Shown here piece by piece: positions 22,344-31,385 of a stretch of DNA of 64,000 nt. Each line of letters begins with the position of its first letter. Within the stretch, counting starts at the first letter, position 1. Source of the DNA: Gilliamella sp. Occ3-1 (lineage in GTDB: Bacteria > Pseudomonadota > Gammaproteobacteria > Enterobacterales > Orbaceae); NCBI RefSeq assembly GCF_001690655.1, contig NZ_LZHQ01000015.1, positions 1-64,000 of the forward strand. Direction: 5' to 3'. The translations under genes were made by a program, and so were the position numbers. A model generated the notes under the pieces. That model saw only the letters and a list, made by a program, of their open reading frames with translations. It did no database searches and had not been told where the DNA came from.

Positions 22344-23009
22344 ATGAATTATGCAAAGTATATCGATCATACTTTACTTGCGATGAACGCAACAAAAGAC
22401 CAAATAACTAAACTCTGTGAAGAAGCTAAACAATATCATTTTTATTCAGTTTGTGTTAATTCAGGCTATGTTCCTTTAGTGGCTAGTTTACTAAAAGGTA
22501 GCGATGTAAAAGTGTGTTCAGTAGTTGGCTTTCCTTTAGGTGCAATGCTAACTAGCGCTAAAGCCTTTGAAACCGAAATGACGGTTAAAGCAGGTGCGCA
22601 AGAAATCGATATGGTTATCAATGTGGGTTGGTTAAAAAGCAATGATTGGGATGCGGTTAAACAAGATATTGAGGCGGTATTTAACGCTTGTGGCGCTGTG
22701 CCATTAAAAGTGATTTTAGAAACTTGTTTATTAACTAAAGACGAAATTGCTAAAGTCTGTGAAATTTGTAAGCAAATCGGTGTTGCTTTTGTTAAAACCT
22801 CGACTGGGTTTAGTGTATCTGGCGCAACGGTTGAGGATGTTAAGTTGATGCGTGATACCGTTGGCAATGAGATGGGCGTTAAGGCATCGGGTGGTATTCG
22901 TGATCGTCAAACGGCTGAAAAAATGGTTCAAGCGGGGGCTTCGCGTTTAGGGGCTAGTGCTGGTATTGCGATTGTTTCTGGTAATGTAACTTCGACCAGT
23001 GATTATTAA
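22344..23009 (+). CDS. deoC: Deoxyribose-phosphate aldolase DeoC
   Basis: DeoC splits 2-deoxyribose-5-phosphate into glyceraldehyde-3-P and acetaldehyde in deoxynucleoside breakdown. The TIM barrel contains the Schiff-base lysine in [10 protein letters not shown] (K151), a second active-site lysine in GVKASGGIR (K180), and Asp in EIDMVIN (D89). At 221 aa it is the short form found in Firmicutes and Pasteurellaceae, not the 259-aa E. coli form. It lies behind two DeoR-type operators and is followed by deoR. No deoA, deoB or deoD is present here. Confidence 0.97.
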   Translation: MNYAKYIDHTLLAMNATKDQITKLCEEAKQYHFYSVCVNSGYVPLVASLLKGSDVKVCSVVGFPLGAMLTSAKAFETEMTVKAGAQEIDMVINVGWLKSNDWDAVKQDIEAVFNACGAVPLKVILETCLLTKDEIAKVCEICKQIGVAFVKTSTGFSVSGATVEDVKLMRDTVGNEMGVKASGGIRDRQTAEKMVQAGASRLGASAGIAIVSGNVTSTSDY

Positions 23010-23023
23010 TCAATGATATCAAT

Positions 23024-23050
23024 TAATAAGCTACTTATGTAGCTTGTTAT
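23024..23050 (+). other. Hairpin between deoC and deoR
   Basis: AATAAGCTAC and GTAGCTTGTTATT pair imperfectly around TTAT. It may trim or attenuate the deoC-deoR transcript; without a clean T-run I do not call it a full terminator. Confidence 0.4.
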
Positions 23051-23070
23051 TATTGATTTATAGGATCAGC

Positions 23071-23832
23071 ATGGAAACACAACCACAAAAAAGAGTGAAT
23101 GATCTTATTCAACTTTTAAAAAAAACAGATAAGATTCATTTAAAAGAAGCCGCTAAGTTGTTGGCTGTTTCAGAAATGACCATTCGCCGAGATTTGAGCA
23201 ATGTTGGTTGTTCCCTAAGTGTTTTGGGTGGCTATGTTGTTAGTGATGCTCGTCATCAAATTACCCCGTATTTTTTGTCAGACCAACAAGATAAACAGGT
23301 TTATGAAAAACAATATATTGCCAATATAGCTAGTAAATGCATTGTAGAAAACGATACCGTCTTTTTTGATTGCGGTACGACTATTCCTTTTATTATTGAT
23401 GCCATTGATGATGAAATAACTTTTACTGCTATCTGTTATTCATTAAACGCATTTTTAGCATTACAAAATAAATCTAATTGTAAGACAATTTTATGTGGAG
23501 GTCATTATCAGGCTAATAATGCGATTTTTAGCGCTATTGGACAGCATAGTGGATTAAATTCGATTTGCCCAAATAAAGCATTTATTTCGGCCGCAGGGAT
23601 TGATATTGAACAAGGTGCAACTTGTTATCATTTTGATGAACTTGATATGAAATTGCAGGCTATAAAAAAATCAGGTCAAAATATTTTGATTGCCGATCAT
23701 ACTAAATTTAATCAAGTTAAACCGGCTTTTATTGGTGAGTTAACTCTGTTTAATCAAATTATTACAGATAAAATGCCAACCAAGGAATTTATTAATTTTT
23801 TAGCTAATCATAATATAGATTTAATGTATTAA
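23071..23832 (+). CDS. deoR: Deoxyribose operon repressor DeoR
   Basis: DeoR represses deoxynucleoside catabolism and responds to deoxyribose-5-phosphate, the substrate of the neighbouring DeoC. The 253-aa protein has the DeoR helix-turn-helix ([20 protein letters not shown], about 25-44) and the sugar-phosphate sensor domain with [19 protein letters not shown] (near 98). It aligns with E. coli DeoR along its length, including [13 protein letters not shown] and the C-terminal IDLMY. A TTG 27 nt upstream is in frame, but the ATG at 23071 has AGGA before it and matches the family start MET. Confidence 0.95.
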   Translation: METQPQKRVNDLIQLLKKTDKIHLKEAAKLLAVSEMTIRRDLSNVGCSLSVLGGYVVSDARHQITPYFLSDQQDKQVYEKQYIANIASKCIVENDTVFFDCGTTIPFIIDAIDDEITFTAICYSLNAFLALQNKSNCKTILCGGHYQANNAIFSAIGQHSGLNSICPNKAFISAAGIDIEQGATCYHFDELDMKLQAIKKSGQNILIADHTKFNQVKPAFIGELTLFNQIITDKMPTKEFINFLANHNIDLMY

Positions 23833-23833
23833 T

Positions 23834-25012
23834 ATGAAAAATATCACAATTTTAGGTTCGACAGGTTCAATTGGTTGCAGTACGCTAGCGGTTATTGCTC
23901 AAAATCCACATCTATTTAAAGCTTATGCTTTAGTAGGAGGTAATAATGTTGCCAAAATGACTGAGCAATGTCTGGCTTTTAAGCCTAAATACGTTGCCAT
24001 GGCAACAGCGCAAGCTGAGATGGCATTAAGAGCAAATCTTGCCAATCTAAAATTGGATATTGAAGTGTTAAGTGGTGAACAAGCCATTTGCGAATTAACG
24101 CAGTTGTCCGAGGTCGATCAAGTGATGGCCGCAATCGTTGGAGCCGCAGGATTAAAACCAACTCTTGCTGCGATTAAAAAAGGTAAGCGTATTTTGTTGG
24201 CCAATAAAGAATCGCTAGTAACCTGTGGACATTTATTTATGCAAGCGGTTAAAGAGTATGGTGCTGAGTTGTTGCCGGTAGATAGCGAACATAACGCTAT
24301 TTTTCAAAGTTTACCAACGACGGTACAGCATGATTTAGGTTTTGCTAACCTTGCTGAGCATGGTATTACTAAAATCGTGTTAACAGGTTCTGGCGGACCA
24401 TTTCGTGATTGGGATTTAGCTAAACTGGCACATGTCACCCCCGAGCAAGCGGTTGCTCACCCTAATTGGTCGATGGGTAAAAAAATATCTGTTGATTCAG
24501 CAACGATGATGAATAAAGGGCTGGAATATATTGAAGCTCGTTGGCTATTTAATGCTAGTGCCAACGAAATGGAAATTATTATTCATCCGCAATCAATTAT
24601 CCATTCAATGGTACGTTATCAAGATGGTAGTGTGATAGCTGAACTTGGTGTGCCTGATATGTGCACGCCAATTGCTTATGCCATGTCTTACCCCGATCGT
24701 GTTCCTTCAAGCGTACCACCTTTAGATTTTACGCAAATTTCGTCGTTAACATTTAAACAACCTGACTTTGACCGTTATCCATGTTTAAAATTGGCAATCG
24801 ATGCCTTTAATCAAGGGCAAGCGGCTACCACGGCGCTCAATGCCGCCAATGAAGTTGCGGTTGAAGCATTTTTGCAACATAAAATTGGTTTTATGGATAT
24901 AGCTAAAAATGTATCAAAAGTATTAGATCAATTGGCTTTCCCTGAGCCATCGACAATTGATGATGTTTTTATGATAGATCAATGGGCAAGATCACAATGC
25001 AGTCGGTGTTAA
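23834..25012 (+). CDS. dxr: 1-deoxy-D-xylulose 5-phosphate reductoisomerase Dxr
   Basis: Dxr makes MEP from DXP with NADPH, the committed step of MEP isoprenoid synthesis. Motifs are [10 protein letters not shown] (about 7-16, NADPH), [20 protein letters not shown] (metal Asp/Glu), SGGPFRDW and [23 protein letters not shown]. The start is 1 nt after the deoR stop, so expression is probably coupled to deoR. The 392-aa product ends ARSQCSRC; a +1 or -1 shift near 24995 would give a longer tail ([13 protein letters not shown], stop at 25036) more like the family C-terminus, so a late frameshift is possible. The gene is away from its usual place after frr. Confidence 0.95.
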   Translation: MKNITILGSTGSIGCSTLAVIAQNPHLFKAYALVGGNNVAKMTEQCLAFKPKYVAMATAQAEMALRANLANLKLDIEVLSGEQAICELTQLSEVDQVMAAIVGAAGLKPTLAAIKKGKRILLANKESLVTCGHLFMQAVKEYGAELLPVDSEHNAIFQSLPTTVQHDLGFANLAEHGITKIVLTGSGGPFRDWDLAKLAHVTPEQAVAHPNWSMGKKISVDSATMMNKGLEYIEARWLFNASANEMEIIIHPQSIIHSMVRYQDGSVIAELGVPDMCTPIAYAMSYPDRVPSSVPPLDFTQISSLTFKQPDFDRYPCLKLAIDAFNQGQAATTALNAANEVAVEAFLQHKIGFMDIAKNVSKVLDQLAFPEPSTIDDVFMIDQWARSQCSRC

Positions 25013-25067
25013 ATGCTATTTTATTTTATAAACAGTAATTTAACTAAATAGTTAAGTTATTGAGTGG

Positions 25068-25125
25068 TAAAGGGCAGTCAATAACAATTATATTTTGAAA
25101 CTATTGTGCTCAATCTTGCTGCCCT
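25068..25125. other. Inverted repeat between convergent dxr and cscK
   Basis: AGGGCAG (25068-25074) and CTGCCCT (25119-25125) can pair, with a shorter nested CAATA/TATTG pair inside. It lies between two convergent genes, so it may act as a poor bidirectional terminator. The loop is long and the call is weak. Confidence 0.3.
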
Positions 25126-25149
25126 ATTAGTAAGTTTTTACTATTTTTA

Positions 25150-26109
25150 TTATGCCATTTGTTTTGCTGTTAATGTTGGATTATCGCTAATAAATGATTG
25201 TAAAAATGTACTATCAGGTAGTGCAGTTAATGCGCCTTTTTTGGTTGTAGCTAAGGCTCCACAAGCACTGGCAATGGTCATCATGCTTTCTAACATCAGT
25301 TTATCATCAGGCATGCCTGATGATGCAATACTGCTGAGTAATCCTGCGACAAAAGCATCACCTGCACCGGTTGTATCAACACTATTTACATGGTACGAAT
25401 CAAACGAAAATGTTTTGCCTTGCCATAATACAATGCTGCCATCTTTACCTTTGGTAATTAATTTTAATGATGCTTCATAGTGTTGTTGTAGTTTATTTAA
25501 TGCTTCACTCCAATCATTGCTTTGAGTTAACCAAAATAGTTCTTCGTCTGATAGTTTGAGGATATCAGCATCATGACAAAATTGGGTAATGGTGGTGCGC
25601 ATTTCGTCTTTATTGACCCACATCTGTTCGCGCAAGTTAACATCAAAGCTGATTAGGCCATTTTTAGCGGTAAGCTGTTCAATCGCAATTTTAAGTGTTT
25701 GACGGCAGGTGTGGCCAACTAGCGCCAAAGAGCAAAAGTGTAAAATATCTTGGTTAAAATTAGGAATTGCTTGCTGAGATAAAAATTGATCAGCTGAAGG
25801 TGAAACCAAAAAAGTAAAACTACGTTCACCGTTTTTTCCTAAATCAACAACCACAGTACTTGTTCGATGATGTTCATCTTTTTCAAGGCTTTGACAATCA
25901 ACGTTATATTGGCGGAATGTGGTTTCCATAAAATCACCAAAAGGGTCATTACCAACACGACCAATAAACGCTGAAGGCAACCCTAATTTTGCAACACCAA
26001 TTGCAACATTTGCAGGTGCGCCACCAGCACATGCTTTATAATTCATATCACCAAATGGCAATAAATCAATAACGGCATCCCCAAGGGACCAAACTTTAGT
26101 ATTATTCAT
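25150..26109 (-). CDS. cscK: Fructokinase CscK (PfkB family)
   Basis: CscK phosphorylates the fructose released from sucrose. The 319-aa ribokinase-fold protein shows the PfkB-1 type region GGAPANVAIGVAKLG (about 29-43) and the PfkB-2 signature DTTGAGDAFVAGLL with the catalytic Asp (near 246). GERSFTFLVSPSAD and HRTSTVVVDL match plasmid/chromosomal CscK and ScrK. It is read divergently from cscA across a shared control region with two CscR-type operators and a CRP site. That arrangement fixes the sucrose role better than the sequence alone, since PfkB specificity is hard to predict. Confidence 0.93.
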   Translation of the reverse strand: MNNTKVWSLGDAVIDLLPFGDMNYKACAGGAPANVAIGVAKLGLPSAFIGRVGNDPFGDFMETTFRQYNVDCQSLEKDEHHRTSTVVVDLGKNGERSFTFLVSPSADQFLSQQAIPNFNQDILHFCSLALVGHTCRQTLKIAIEQLTAKNGLISFDVNLREQMWVNKDEMRTTITQFCHDADILKLSDEELFWLTQSNDWSEALNKLQQHYEASLKLITKGKDGSIVLWQGKTFSFDSYHVNSVDTTGAGDAFVAGLLSSIASSGMPDDKLMLESMMTIASACGALATTKKGALTALPDSTFLQSFISDNPTLTAKQMA

Positions 26110-26293
26110 TTTTTAACTCGATTATAGTTAGTTACTGCGGTAATCTAGTATAGTGACAGATTACTTGAGTTTTTTGAAATATGTCATCTTTTTACTTTTT
26201 AGTAAAGTCATTAATAGTTAATCTGTTGTTGAATTTATAATAGTCATTTTTTAAAAGTCCGCCATAGACTAAATCATTTGACAAAAAATTCAT

Positions 26294-26307
26294 TGTTAAC
26301 GTTAAAA
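26294..26307. promoter_or_regulatory. CscR-type operator O1 (cscK/cscA region)
   Basis: TGTTAACGTTAAAA contains the TTAACGTTAA palindrome (26296-26305) with the central CG typical of LacI-family operators. The same core recurs at 26353-26362 and at 29091-29100, all next to csc genes. Confidence 0.75.
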
Positions 26308-26332
26308 ATATGTGACTATCATCACATATTTT
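26305..26332. promoter_or_regulatory. Perfect CRP-binding palindrome
   Basis: The core TGTGACTATCATCACA fits TGTGA-N6-TCACA exactly. The palindrome extends to 11-bp arms (AAAATATGTGA / TCACATATTTT), a near-ideal CRP site. It lies between the two CscR-type operators and about 95-115 bp upstream of the cscA start, suitable for activating cscA, cscK or both. Confidence 0.85.
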
Positions 26333-26351
26333 ATCGCTAATTTCATTAACA

Positions 26352-26363
26352 GTTAACGTTAAC
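26352..26363. promoter_or_regulatory. CscR-type operator O2 (cscA proximal)
   Basis: GTTAACGTTAAC is a perfect 12-bp palindrome with a central CG, 57 bp from the first operator and about 60 bp upstream of the cscA start. Two operators at this spacing could bind one tetramer or two dimers. Confidence 0.78.
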
Positions 26364-26422
26364 AATTAAATTAAGATACTATTAAATAAAGGTATCTAAT
26401 ATTGGATAAAAAAGGGGTTTTT

Positions 26423-27892
26423 ATGTCTACTGCTATTGATAAAGCCAATCTAGCTGTTAAAAATTTAGAAAAAGCAATGAATAAACAATATTATCCACAT
26501 TTTCATTTAGCTCCACCAGCTGGTTGGATGAATGATCCTAACGGTTTGATTTATTTTAAAGGTCAATATCATGCCTTTTATCAGCATCATCCTTATGATG
26601 AAAATTGGGGACCAATGCATTGGGGACATGCTGTTAGTGATGATTTAATCACATGGCGAAGGTTGCCAATAGCTATTGCTCCCGATCAAGAATTTGATAA
26701 GTCAGGCTGTTTTTCTGGATCGGCCGTAGATAATAATGGTGAGTTATGCTTAATTTATACTGGTCATATATGGTTGAGTGGCCAAGGTTATGATGAACAG
26801 ATTCGACAAAGCCAATGTCTTGCAACTAGTAAAGATGGCATTCATTTTGAAAAGCAAGGCACAGTACTTATACCCCAAGACGGAGTAATGCACTTTCGCG
26901 ATCCTAAAGTGTGGCAACAAGATGGTAAATGGTGGATGGTTGTTGGTCAAAGAACGCCAAATAATGTTGGTCAAGTTTTACTATTTAGATCTGATGATTT
27001 AAATGAATGGCAATTGGATCATGTTGTAGTGAGTGATATCGATCCTGATGTTTATATGCTTGAATGCCCTGACTTTTTTCCACTTGGTGATAAATGGGTT
27101 TTGATGTTTTCACCACAAGGGTTGAAAGCAAAAGGTTATCAGTATCGTAATCAATTCCAATCAGGCTATATAGTAGGTAATTGGCAACCTGGGCAGCAAT
27201 TTTCAATAGTTAAAACCTTTCAAGAAATGGATTTTGGACACGATTTTTATGCACCGCAATCATTTCTTGCCGCTGATGGACGTCGTATTATTTTTGCTTG
27301 GATGGATATGTGGCAGTCAGCCATGCCAAGCAAAAAAGATAAATGGGCAGGCGCATTTACACTTCCTCGTGAACTGATTTTAGATCAAGATAATAAAGTC
27401 AGAAATCGCCCAATAAAGGAACTTGAAGCATTGCGCGAAAAGCCAAAATCATTTGATGAAATAATGATCAATAGTGAGCTTAAAAATACCAATATTGAGT
27501 CAATTTGTTGTGAACTTTGTGTTGAATTTGATCTAAAAGAAAGTGATGCTGAGCGTTTTGGTTTGCAACTTGCTGCCACTGAAAATGGTAAACAAGCAAC
27601 ATTACTATATGTTGATTTACAATCTAATCGTATTGTTCTTGATCGTAGTTTATCTGGTCTTGAATTAACTGGTTATCGTAGCGTACCATTACCAGAGAGC
27701 CAAAAATTAACTTTACATGTGTATGTTGATGCTTCATCTGTAGAAGTATTTGTTAATGGTGATTTATATAGCCTTTCAAGCCGTATCTATCCAAAATTAC
27801 CAGCAGAGCGAGTAGTTAATTTATTTGCTGAAAATGGTAGCGCCAAAATAACCAAAGTAGATAGCTGGCAGTTAAAATCTATTTATGCGTAA
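26423..27892 (+). CDS. cscA: Sucrose hydrolase (invertase) CscA, GH32
   Basis: CscA hydrolyses intracellular sucrose, or sucrose-6-P, to glucose and fructose. The GH32 five-blade propeller shows the nucleophile in WMNDPNGLIYF (about 34-44), the transition-state Asp in HFRDPKVW and the acid/base Glu in ECPDFF, followed by a C-terminal beta-sandwich. It lacks a signal peptide, as expected for a cytoplasmic enzyme fed by the CscB permease. Similarity to E. coli CscA runs the whole length. The ATG at 26423 is preceded by AAAGGGG; a TTG 21 nt upstream is in frame but poor. Length 489 aa. Confidence 0.96.
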   Translation: MSTAIDKANLAVKNLEKAMNKQYYPHFHLAPPAGWMNDPNGLIYFKGQYHAFYQHHPYDENWGPMHWGHAVSDDLITWRRLPIAIAPDQEFDKSGCFSGSAVDNNGELCLIYTGHIWLSGQGYDEQIRQSQCLATSKDGIHFEKQGTVLIPQDGVMHFRDPKVWQQDGKWWMVVGQRTPNNVGQVLLFRSDDLNEWQLDHVVVSDIDPDVYMLECPDFFPLGDKWVLMFSPQGLKAKGYQYRNQFQSGYIVGNWQPGQQFSIVKTFQEMDFGHDFYAPQSFLAADGRRIIFAWMDMWQSAMPSKKDKWAGAFTLPRELILDQDNKVRNRPIKELEALREKPKSFDEIMINSELKNTNIESICCELCVEFDLKESDAERFGLQLAATENGKQATLLYVDLQSNRIVLDRSLSGLELTGYRSVPLPESQKLTLHVYVDASSVEVFVNGDLYSLSSRIYPKLPAERVVNLFAENGSAKITKVDSWQLKSIYA

Positions 27893-27902
27893 TTGAAGAT
27901 TG

Positions 27903-27928
27903 AATTGATCGCCATTTGGCGGTCAATT
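27903..27928 (+). terminator. Hairpin terminator after cscA, between convergent cscA and cscR
   Basis: AATTGATCGCC and GGCGGTCAATT pair over 11 bp with one wobble around ATTT. The T-run is short (TTTA). It sits 10 nt after the cscA stop, just before the end of cscR from the other side. Confidence 0.65.
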
Positions 27929-27936
27929 TAAGTAAG

Positions 27937-28941
27937 CTATAATGAATTCCTTTCTAAATAAGGTGATGCTACCTGTATTATCTGTTTTTGGTTTTTGTTA
28001 TTAATTATATGTAAAGCTGCTTGTTCTCCAATCTCATAATGAGGCAATTGCACTGTTGTCAGGGGGGGATAAAATAGTTCTCCAGTACCTACCATGTTAT
28101 CGTAACCTAATACAGCCACATCAGAAGGAATATGAAGCCCTTGACCAAGTAAATATTGATAAGCAACAAAAGCTATTCGATCATTACCACAAATTAATAC
28201 ATCAAAATCAGGTTTTTTATTACAATGCTGTTTGAGTATATCAACCGTCATCATATATTCTTGAGCAAGATCATCTGATAAAGTTGAGGTATGGTAACTA
28301 GTAATCTTATTTAAATTGTAACCCGCATCTAACCACGCTTGCTCAACAGCTTTACGTCTAGTTTTCCCTGCTAATGTGGTTTCTGATAAATAGATGCATA
28401 ATGGTTTTTTATAGCCTTTCTTTATTACCTGTTGCATGGCTTGATATTGACCCAAATAGTCATTTGGAATGTAGCAAGCTAGTTGTTTTGAATCACTTAT
28501 ACAGTTGGCTAATACAACATTTTTATCTAATAACTTTTCAGGAAGTTCAACTTTTCTTAATCCCATCGTGGTATAGATAATACCGTTAGGGCGATATGAT
28601 AGCAGGGTGTTTATTGCATGATCGGGATCTTTATCATCAAATAAATTAACTATAAAGGTATTCCAGCCATGATCTTGTGCAGTCTTTTCTATGGCTTGTA
28701 GTAATTCTACCGAAAATGGCGTCATTGCTGTTTCTAATGCCAAAACACCAATTGCTCTTGGTCCTGAATTATCACCACGAATCTTCCTTGCCGATAAGTC
28801 AGGTACGTAATTAAGGTGCTCAATAGCTTGTTTAACGCGTTTGTAAGTTTCTTTATTTAATTTTTCAGGGTTATTTATTGCGCGTGAAACCGTCATCAAT
28901 GAAACAGATGCTAGCTTTGCAACATCCTTAAGTGAAGCCAT
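27937..28941 (-). CDS. cscR: Sucrose operon repressor CscR (LacI family)
   Basis: CscR represses the csc genes and is released by sucrose or a derived sugar. The 334-aa protein begins with the LacI helix-turn-helix MASLKDVAKLASVSLMTVSRAINNPEKL and the hinge helix LSARKIRG, followed by the sugar-binding core (GVLALETAMTPFS, CGNDRIAFVAYQYL, LGYDNMVGTGELF). The open frame runs 34 codons upstream, but AAGGA lies before the ATG at 28941, which gives the usual N-terminus. It is divergent from cscB, and three TTAACGTTAA operators in the region are its probable sites. Confidence 0.94.
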   Translation of the reverse strand: MASLKDVAKLASVSLMTVSRAINNPEKLNKETYKRVKQAIEHLNYVPDLSARKIRGDNSGPRAIGVLALETAMTPFSVELLQAIEKTAQDHGWNTFIVNLFDDKDPDHAINTLLSYRPNGIIYTTMGLRKVELPEKLLDKNVVLANCISDSKQLACYIPNDYLGQYQAMQQVIKKGYKKPLCIYLSETTLAGKTRRKAVEQAWLDAGYNLNKITSYHTSTLSDDLAQEYMMTVDILKQHCNKKPDFDVLICGNDRIAFVAYQYLLGQGLHIPSDVAVLGYDNMVGTGELFYPPLTTVQLPHYEIGEQAALHIINNKNQKQIIQVASPYLERNSL

Positions 28942-29088
28942 AGTTAAATCCTTTTGTTTAACAAGATAAAAATGATTATCAGCCATTACTATGCATGATG
29001 ATACCACAAATAGAAATGATAAAAAGTGTGAGGTAAGTAACATTTATGACAATTGGTTCTATCTATTTAGTATCAAATATGACAATAA

Positions 29089-29102
29089 TGTTAACGTTAA
29101 AC
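29089..29102. promoter_or_regulatory. CscR-type operator O3 between cscR and cscB
   Basis: TGTTAACGTTAAAC repeats the TTAACGTTAA core (29091-29100) about 40 bp upstream of cscB and 150 bp upstream of cscR. It probably controls cscB and perhaps cscR itself. Confidence 0.75.
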
Positions 29103-29136
29103 TTCATCGATTTTCAACAATATAAGAGTAATAAAC

Positions 29137-30381
29137 ATGAATATGATAAAAAATAGAAACTATTGGTTCTCGTCTGGTTACCTTATTACTTTTTATGCTG
29201 CGTGGTCGCTGTGGTGGTCTTTTTACGCAATTTGGCTAAAAAGTAAAATTGACTTATCCGGTGAGCAGTTAGGTATTGTTTATTCGGCTAATTCTGCCGC
29301 AGCCATGTTTTTCATGATTTTCTATGGCATTATCCAAGATAAATTACAAATAGGTAAAGCCGTAGTGACCTTCCAAAGTATTATCATGGTTCTTATTGGC
29401 CCTTTTTTAATTTATGTGTATGAACCTTTATTAAAAAATGATTTTATTTGGGGTGTTTGTATCGGTGCACCAGTTTTAAGTGCCAGCTTTATTTCGGGCA
29501 GTGCTTTGATTGACTCTTTTATTGAACGTATTAGTCGATTATTTGGCTTTGAATTTGGTCCTGCTCGTTTTTGGGGATCATTTGGTTATGCTGCTGCAAC
29601 GTTTGTTGCGGGTATTTTATTTGGCATTGATCCTCATATTAACTTTTGGATGGCGTCGGGTGTTGCGGTTATCTTTTTCACCATTAATATGATATTTAAG
29701 CCAAAACAATATCAAGCATCACCAACTGAAAATAACGATACTACTTTAGTAGAAAAAACAACGACTATACCAACAATTGGCGAAATCTTATCGCTATTTG
29801 GTTTGCAAAAATTTTGGTTGTTTGTGTTGTTTGTTATTGGTACTTATAGTTTTTATACTATCTATGATCAACAGTTATTTCCTAATTTTTATACTGGTTT
29901 TTTTGAAAAACCAGAAGATGGCTATCAAGTTTACGGTTATTTAAATTCCTTCCAAGTCTTTTTAGAAGCAACTTGTATGATTATTGCTCCTTATTTTATT
30001 AACAAAATGGGAGCTAAAAAATCGCTATTAGTTGCTGCACTAGTTATGATTTGCCGAATTGCATTATCTGCAACGTTAGATAATATTTATCTGATATCAT
30101 TCGTTAAGTTATTTCATGCAATTGAAATTCCATTATTTATTTTGGCGATGTTTAAATATATTGTAGGTAATTTTGATGCTCGGTTATCTGCTACACTTTA
30201 TTTAGTTGGTTTTAATATTTCATCAAATCTTGGCGTTATTGGGTTGTCATGGTTTGTGGGTAAATTATTTGATAATACAGGATATGCGACAACATTTTAT
30301 GTGCTCGCAGGTGTTGTTTTGATTACTTCGATAATAGCTATATTTACTTTAAGTGACGAAAAAAAAGCAAAACAACAATAA
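29137..30381 (+). CDS. cscB: Sucrose:H+ symporter CscB
   Basis: CscB imports sucrose with a proton; it is a 12-helix MFS protein of the oligosaccharide:H+ symporter (LacY) family. The 414-aa product matches E. coli CscB at WSLWWSFYAIWLK (helix 1), LGIVYSANS, MIFYGIIQDKL, IYVYEPLL, the RFWGSFGYA loop, DQQLFPNFYTGFF and YGYLNSFQVFLEA. The lone operator O3 lies upstream and a terminator follows. Together with cscA and cscK it forms a complete non-PTS sucrose pathway, rearranged into two divergent pairs compared with the E. coli csc locus. Confidence 0.96.
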   Translation: MNMIKNRNYWFSSGYLITFYAAWSLWWSFYAIWLKSKIDLSGEQLGIVYSANSAAAMFFMIFYGIIQDKLQIGKAVVTFQSIIMVLIGPFLIYVYEPLLKNDFIWGVCIGAPVLSASFISGSALIDSFIERISRLFGFEFGPARFWGSFGYAAATFVAGILFGIDPHINFWMASGVAVIFFTINMIFKPKQYQASPTENNDTTLVEKTTTIPTIGEILSLFGLQKFWLFVLFVIGTYSFYTIYDQQLFPNFYTGFFEKPEDGYQVYGYLNSFQVFLEATCMIIAPYFINKMGAKKSLLVAALVMICRIALSATLDNIYLISFVKLFHAIEIPLFILAMFKYIVGNFDARLSATLYLVGFNISSNLGVIGLSWFVGKLFDNTGYATTFYVLAGVVLITSIIAIFTLSDEKKAKQQ

Positions 30382-30405
30382 TTTTAAATTAGCTCTAATA
30401 ATTAT

Positions 30406-30434
30406 AAAAATGGGGACATATTGTTTCCATTTTT
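30406..30434 (+). terminator. Terminator after cscB
   Basis: AAAAATGGGGAC and GTTTCCATTTTT pair over 12 bp, with two G-T wobbles, around ATATT and run into CTTTTTA. It separates cscB from cysE. Confidence 0.8.
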
Positions 30435-30528
30435 CTTTTTATTGATGTCAAATCAATACAACCCTTGCTTCTAAGGAAAGTTTGCGAAACAATATTAGCA
30501 ATTTAGATAATATGTATAGGGACTTGTA

Positions 30529-31323
30529 GTGAACGATGTAAAAGTAGTTGTTAAACCCGAGATGTTATGGCAAACCATTCGACAAGAAGCTTCTGAATTA
30601 GTTGAAAGCGAGCCGATGTTAGCTAGTTATTTCCATGCAACATTACTCAATCATGAAGATCTGGGGAGTGCTTTAAGCTATATTTTAGCTAATAAGCTTG
30701 TTTCTCAGGTTATGCCCGCTATTGAAATTCGTGAAATTGCCCGTCAGGCTTATCAAGCAGACCAAAATATTATTCAGTCAGCTATATGCGATATCATGGC
30801 TGTTTATATTCGCGATCCAGCCACTAATTACTATTCAACACCACTTCTTTATTACAAAGGATTTTTATCCTTGCAAGCTTATCGAATTGCACATTGGCTT
30901 TGGAAGCAAAATCGTAAGTCATTGGCTATTTTTTTACAAAGCCAAATTGCGATTGTATTTGGCGTTGATATTCACCCTGCGGCAAAAATTGGCTGTGGAG
31001 TAATGTTTGATCACGCAACAGGTATTGTTATTGGAGAAACAGTGGTAATTGAAAATGATGTTTCTATTTTACAATCGGTTACATTAGGCGGAACGGGTAA
31101 AGAAAATGGTGATCGCCATCCAAAAATTCGTGAAGGGGTGATGATAGGAGCTCATTCAACGATTTTAGGTAATATTGAAATAGGAAAAGGTGCTAAAATT
31201 GGAGCTGGCTCTGTTGTGTTAGATCCCGTACCTCAGCATACAACCGTTGCAGGTGTACCAGCCAAAGTGGTGGGTTGCCCTGATTGCGAAAAACCAGCTC
31301 TAAATATGGATCAAGATATTTAA
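30529..31323 (+). CDS. cysE: Serine acetyltransferase CysE
   Basis: CysE acetylates serine with acetyl-CoA to O-acetylserine, the first step of cysteine synthesis. An N-terminal helical domain (SEPMLASYFHATLLNHEDLGSAL, about 27-49) precedes a left-handed beta-helix of hexapeptide repeats. The active-site segments DIHPAAKIGCGVMFDHATGIVIGE and GGTGKENGDRHPKI are intact. The start is GTG with AGGGA nearby. At 264 aa it lacks a few residues of the longer E. coli tail (273 aa), the region that in other species docks into CysK. It is a single-gene unit with its own terminator. Confidence 0.97.
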   Translation: MNDVKVVVKPEMLWQTIRQEASELVESEPMLASYFHATLLNHEDLGSALSYILANKLVSQVMPAIEIREIARQAYQADQNIIQSAICDIMAVYIRDPATNYYSTPLLYYKGFLSLQAYRIAHWLWKQNRKSLAIFLQSQIAIVFGVDIHPAAKIGCGVMFDHATGIVIGETVVIENDVSILQSVTLGGTGKENGDRHPKIREGVMIGAHSTILGNIEIGKGAKIGAGSVVLDPVPQHTTVAGVPAKVVGCPDCEKPALNMDQDI

Positions 31324-31339
31324 TTGTTATTAGATAATA

Positions 31340-31372
31340 AAAAACTCCGTTGATAAAACAGACGGAGTTTTT
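31340..31372. terminator. Bidirectional terminator between cysE and mscS
   Basis: AAAAACTCCGT and ACGGAGTTTTT pair over 11 bp; T-runs are present on both strands. It lies between convergent cysE and mscS. Confidence 0.88.
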
Positions 31373-31385
31373 AATAATTGATTGG

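Noticed and set aside
22466..22867. 133-codon minus-strand open frame
   Set aside because: Antisense shadow of deoC with no recognisable protein features.
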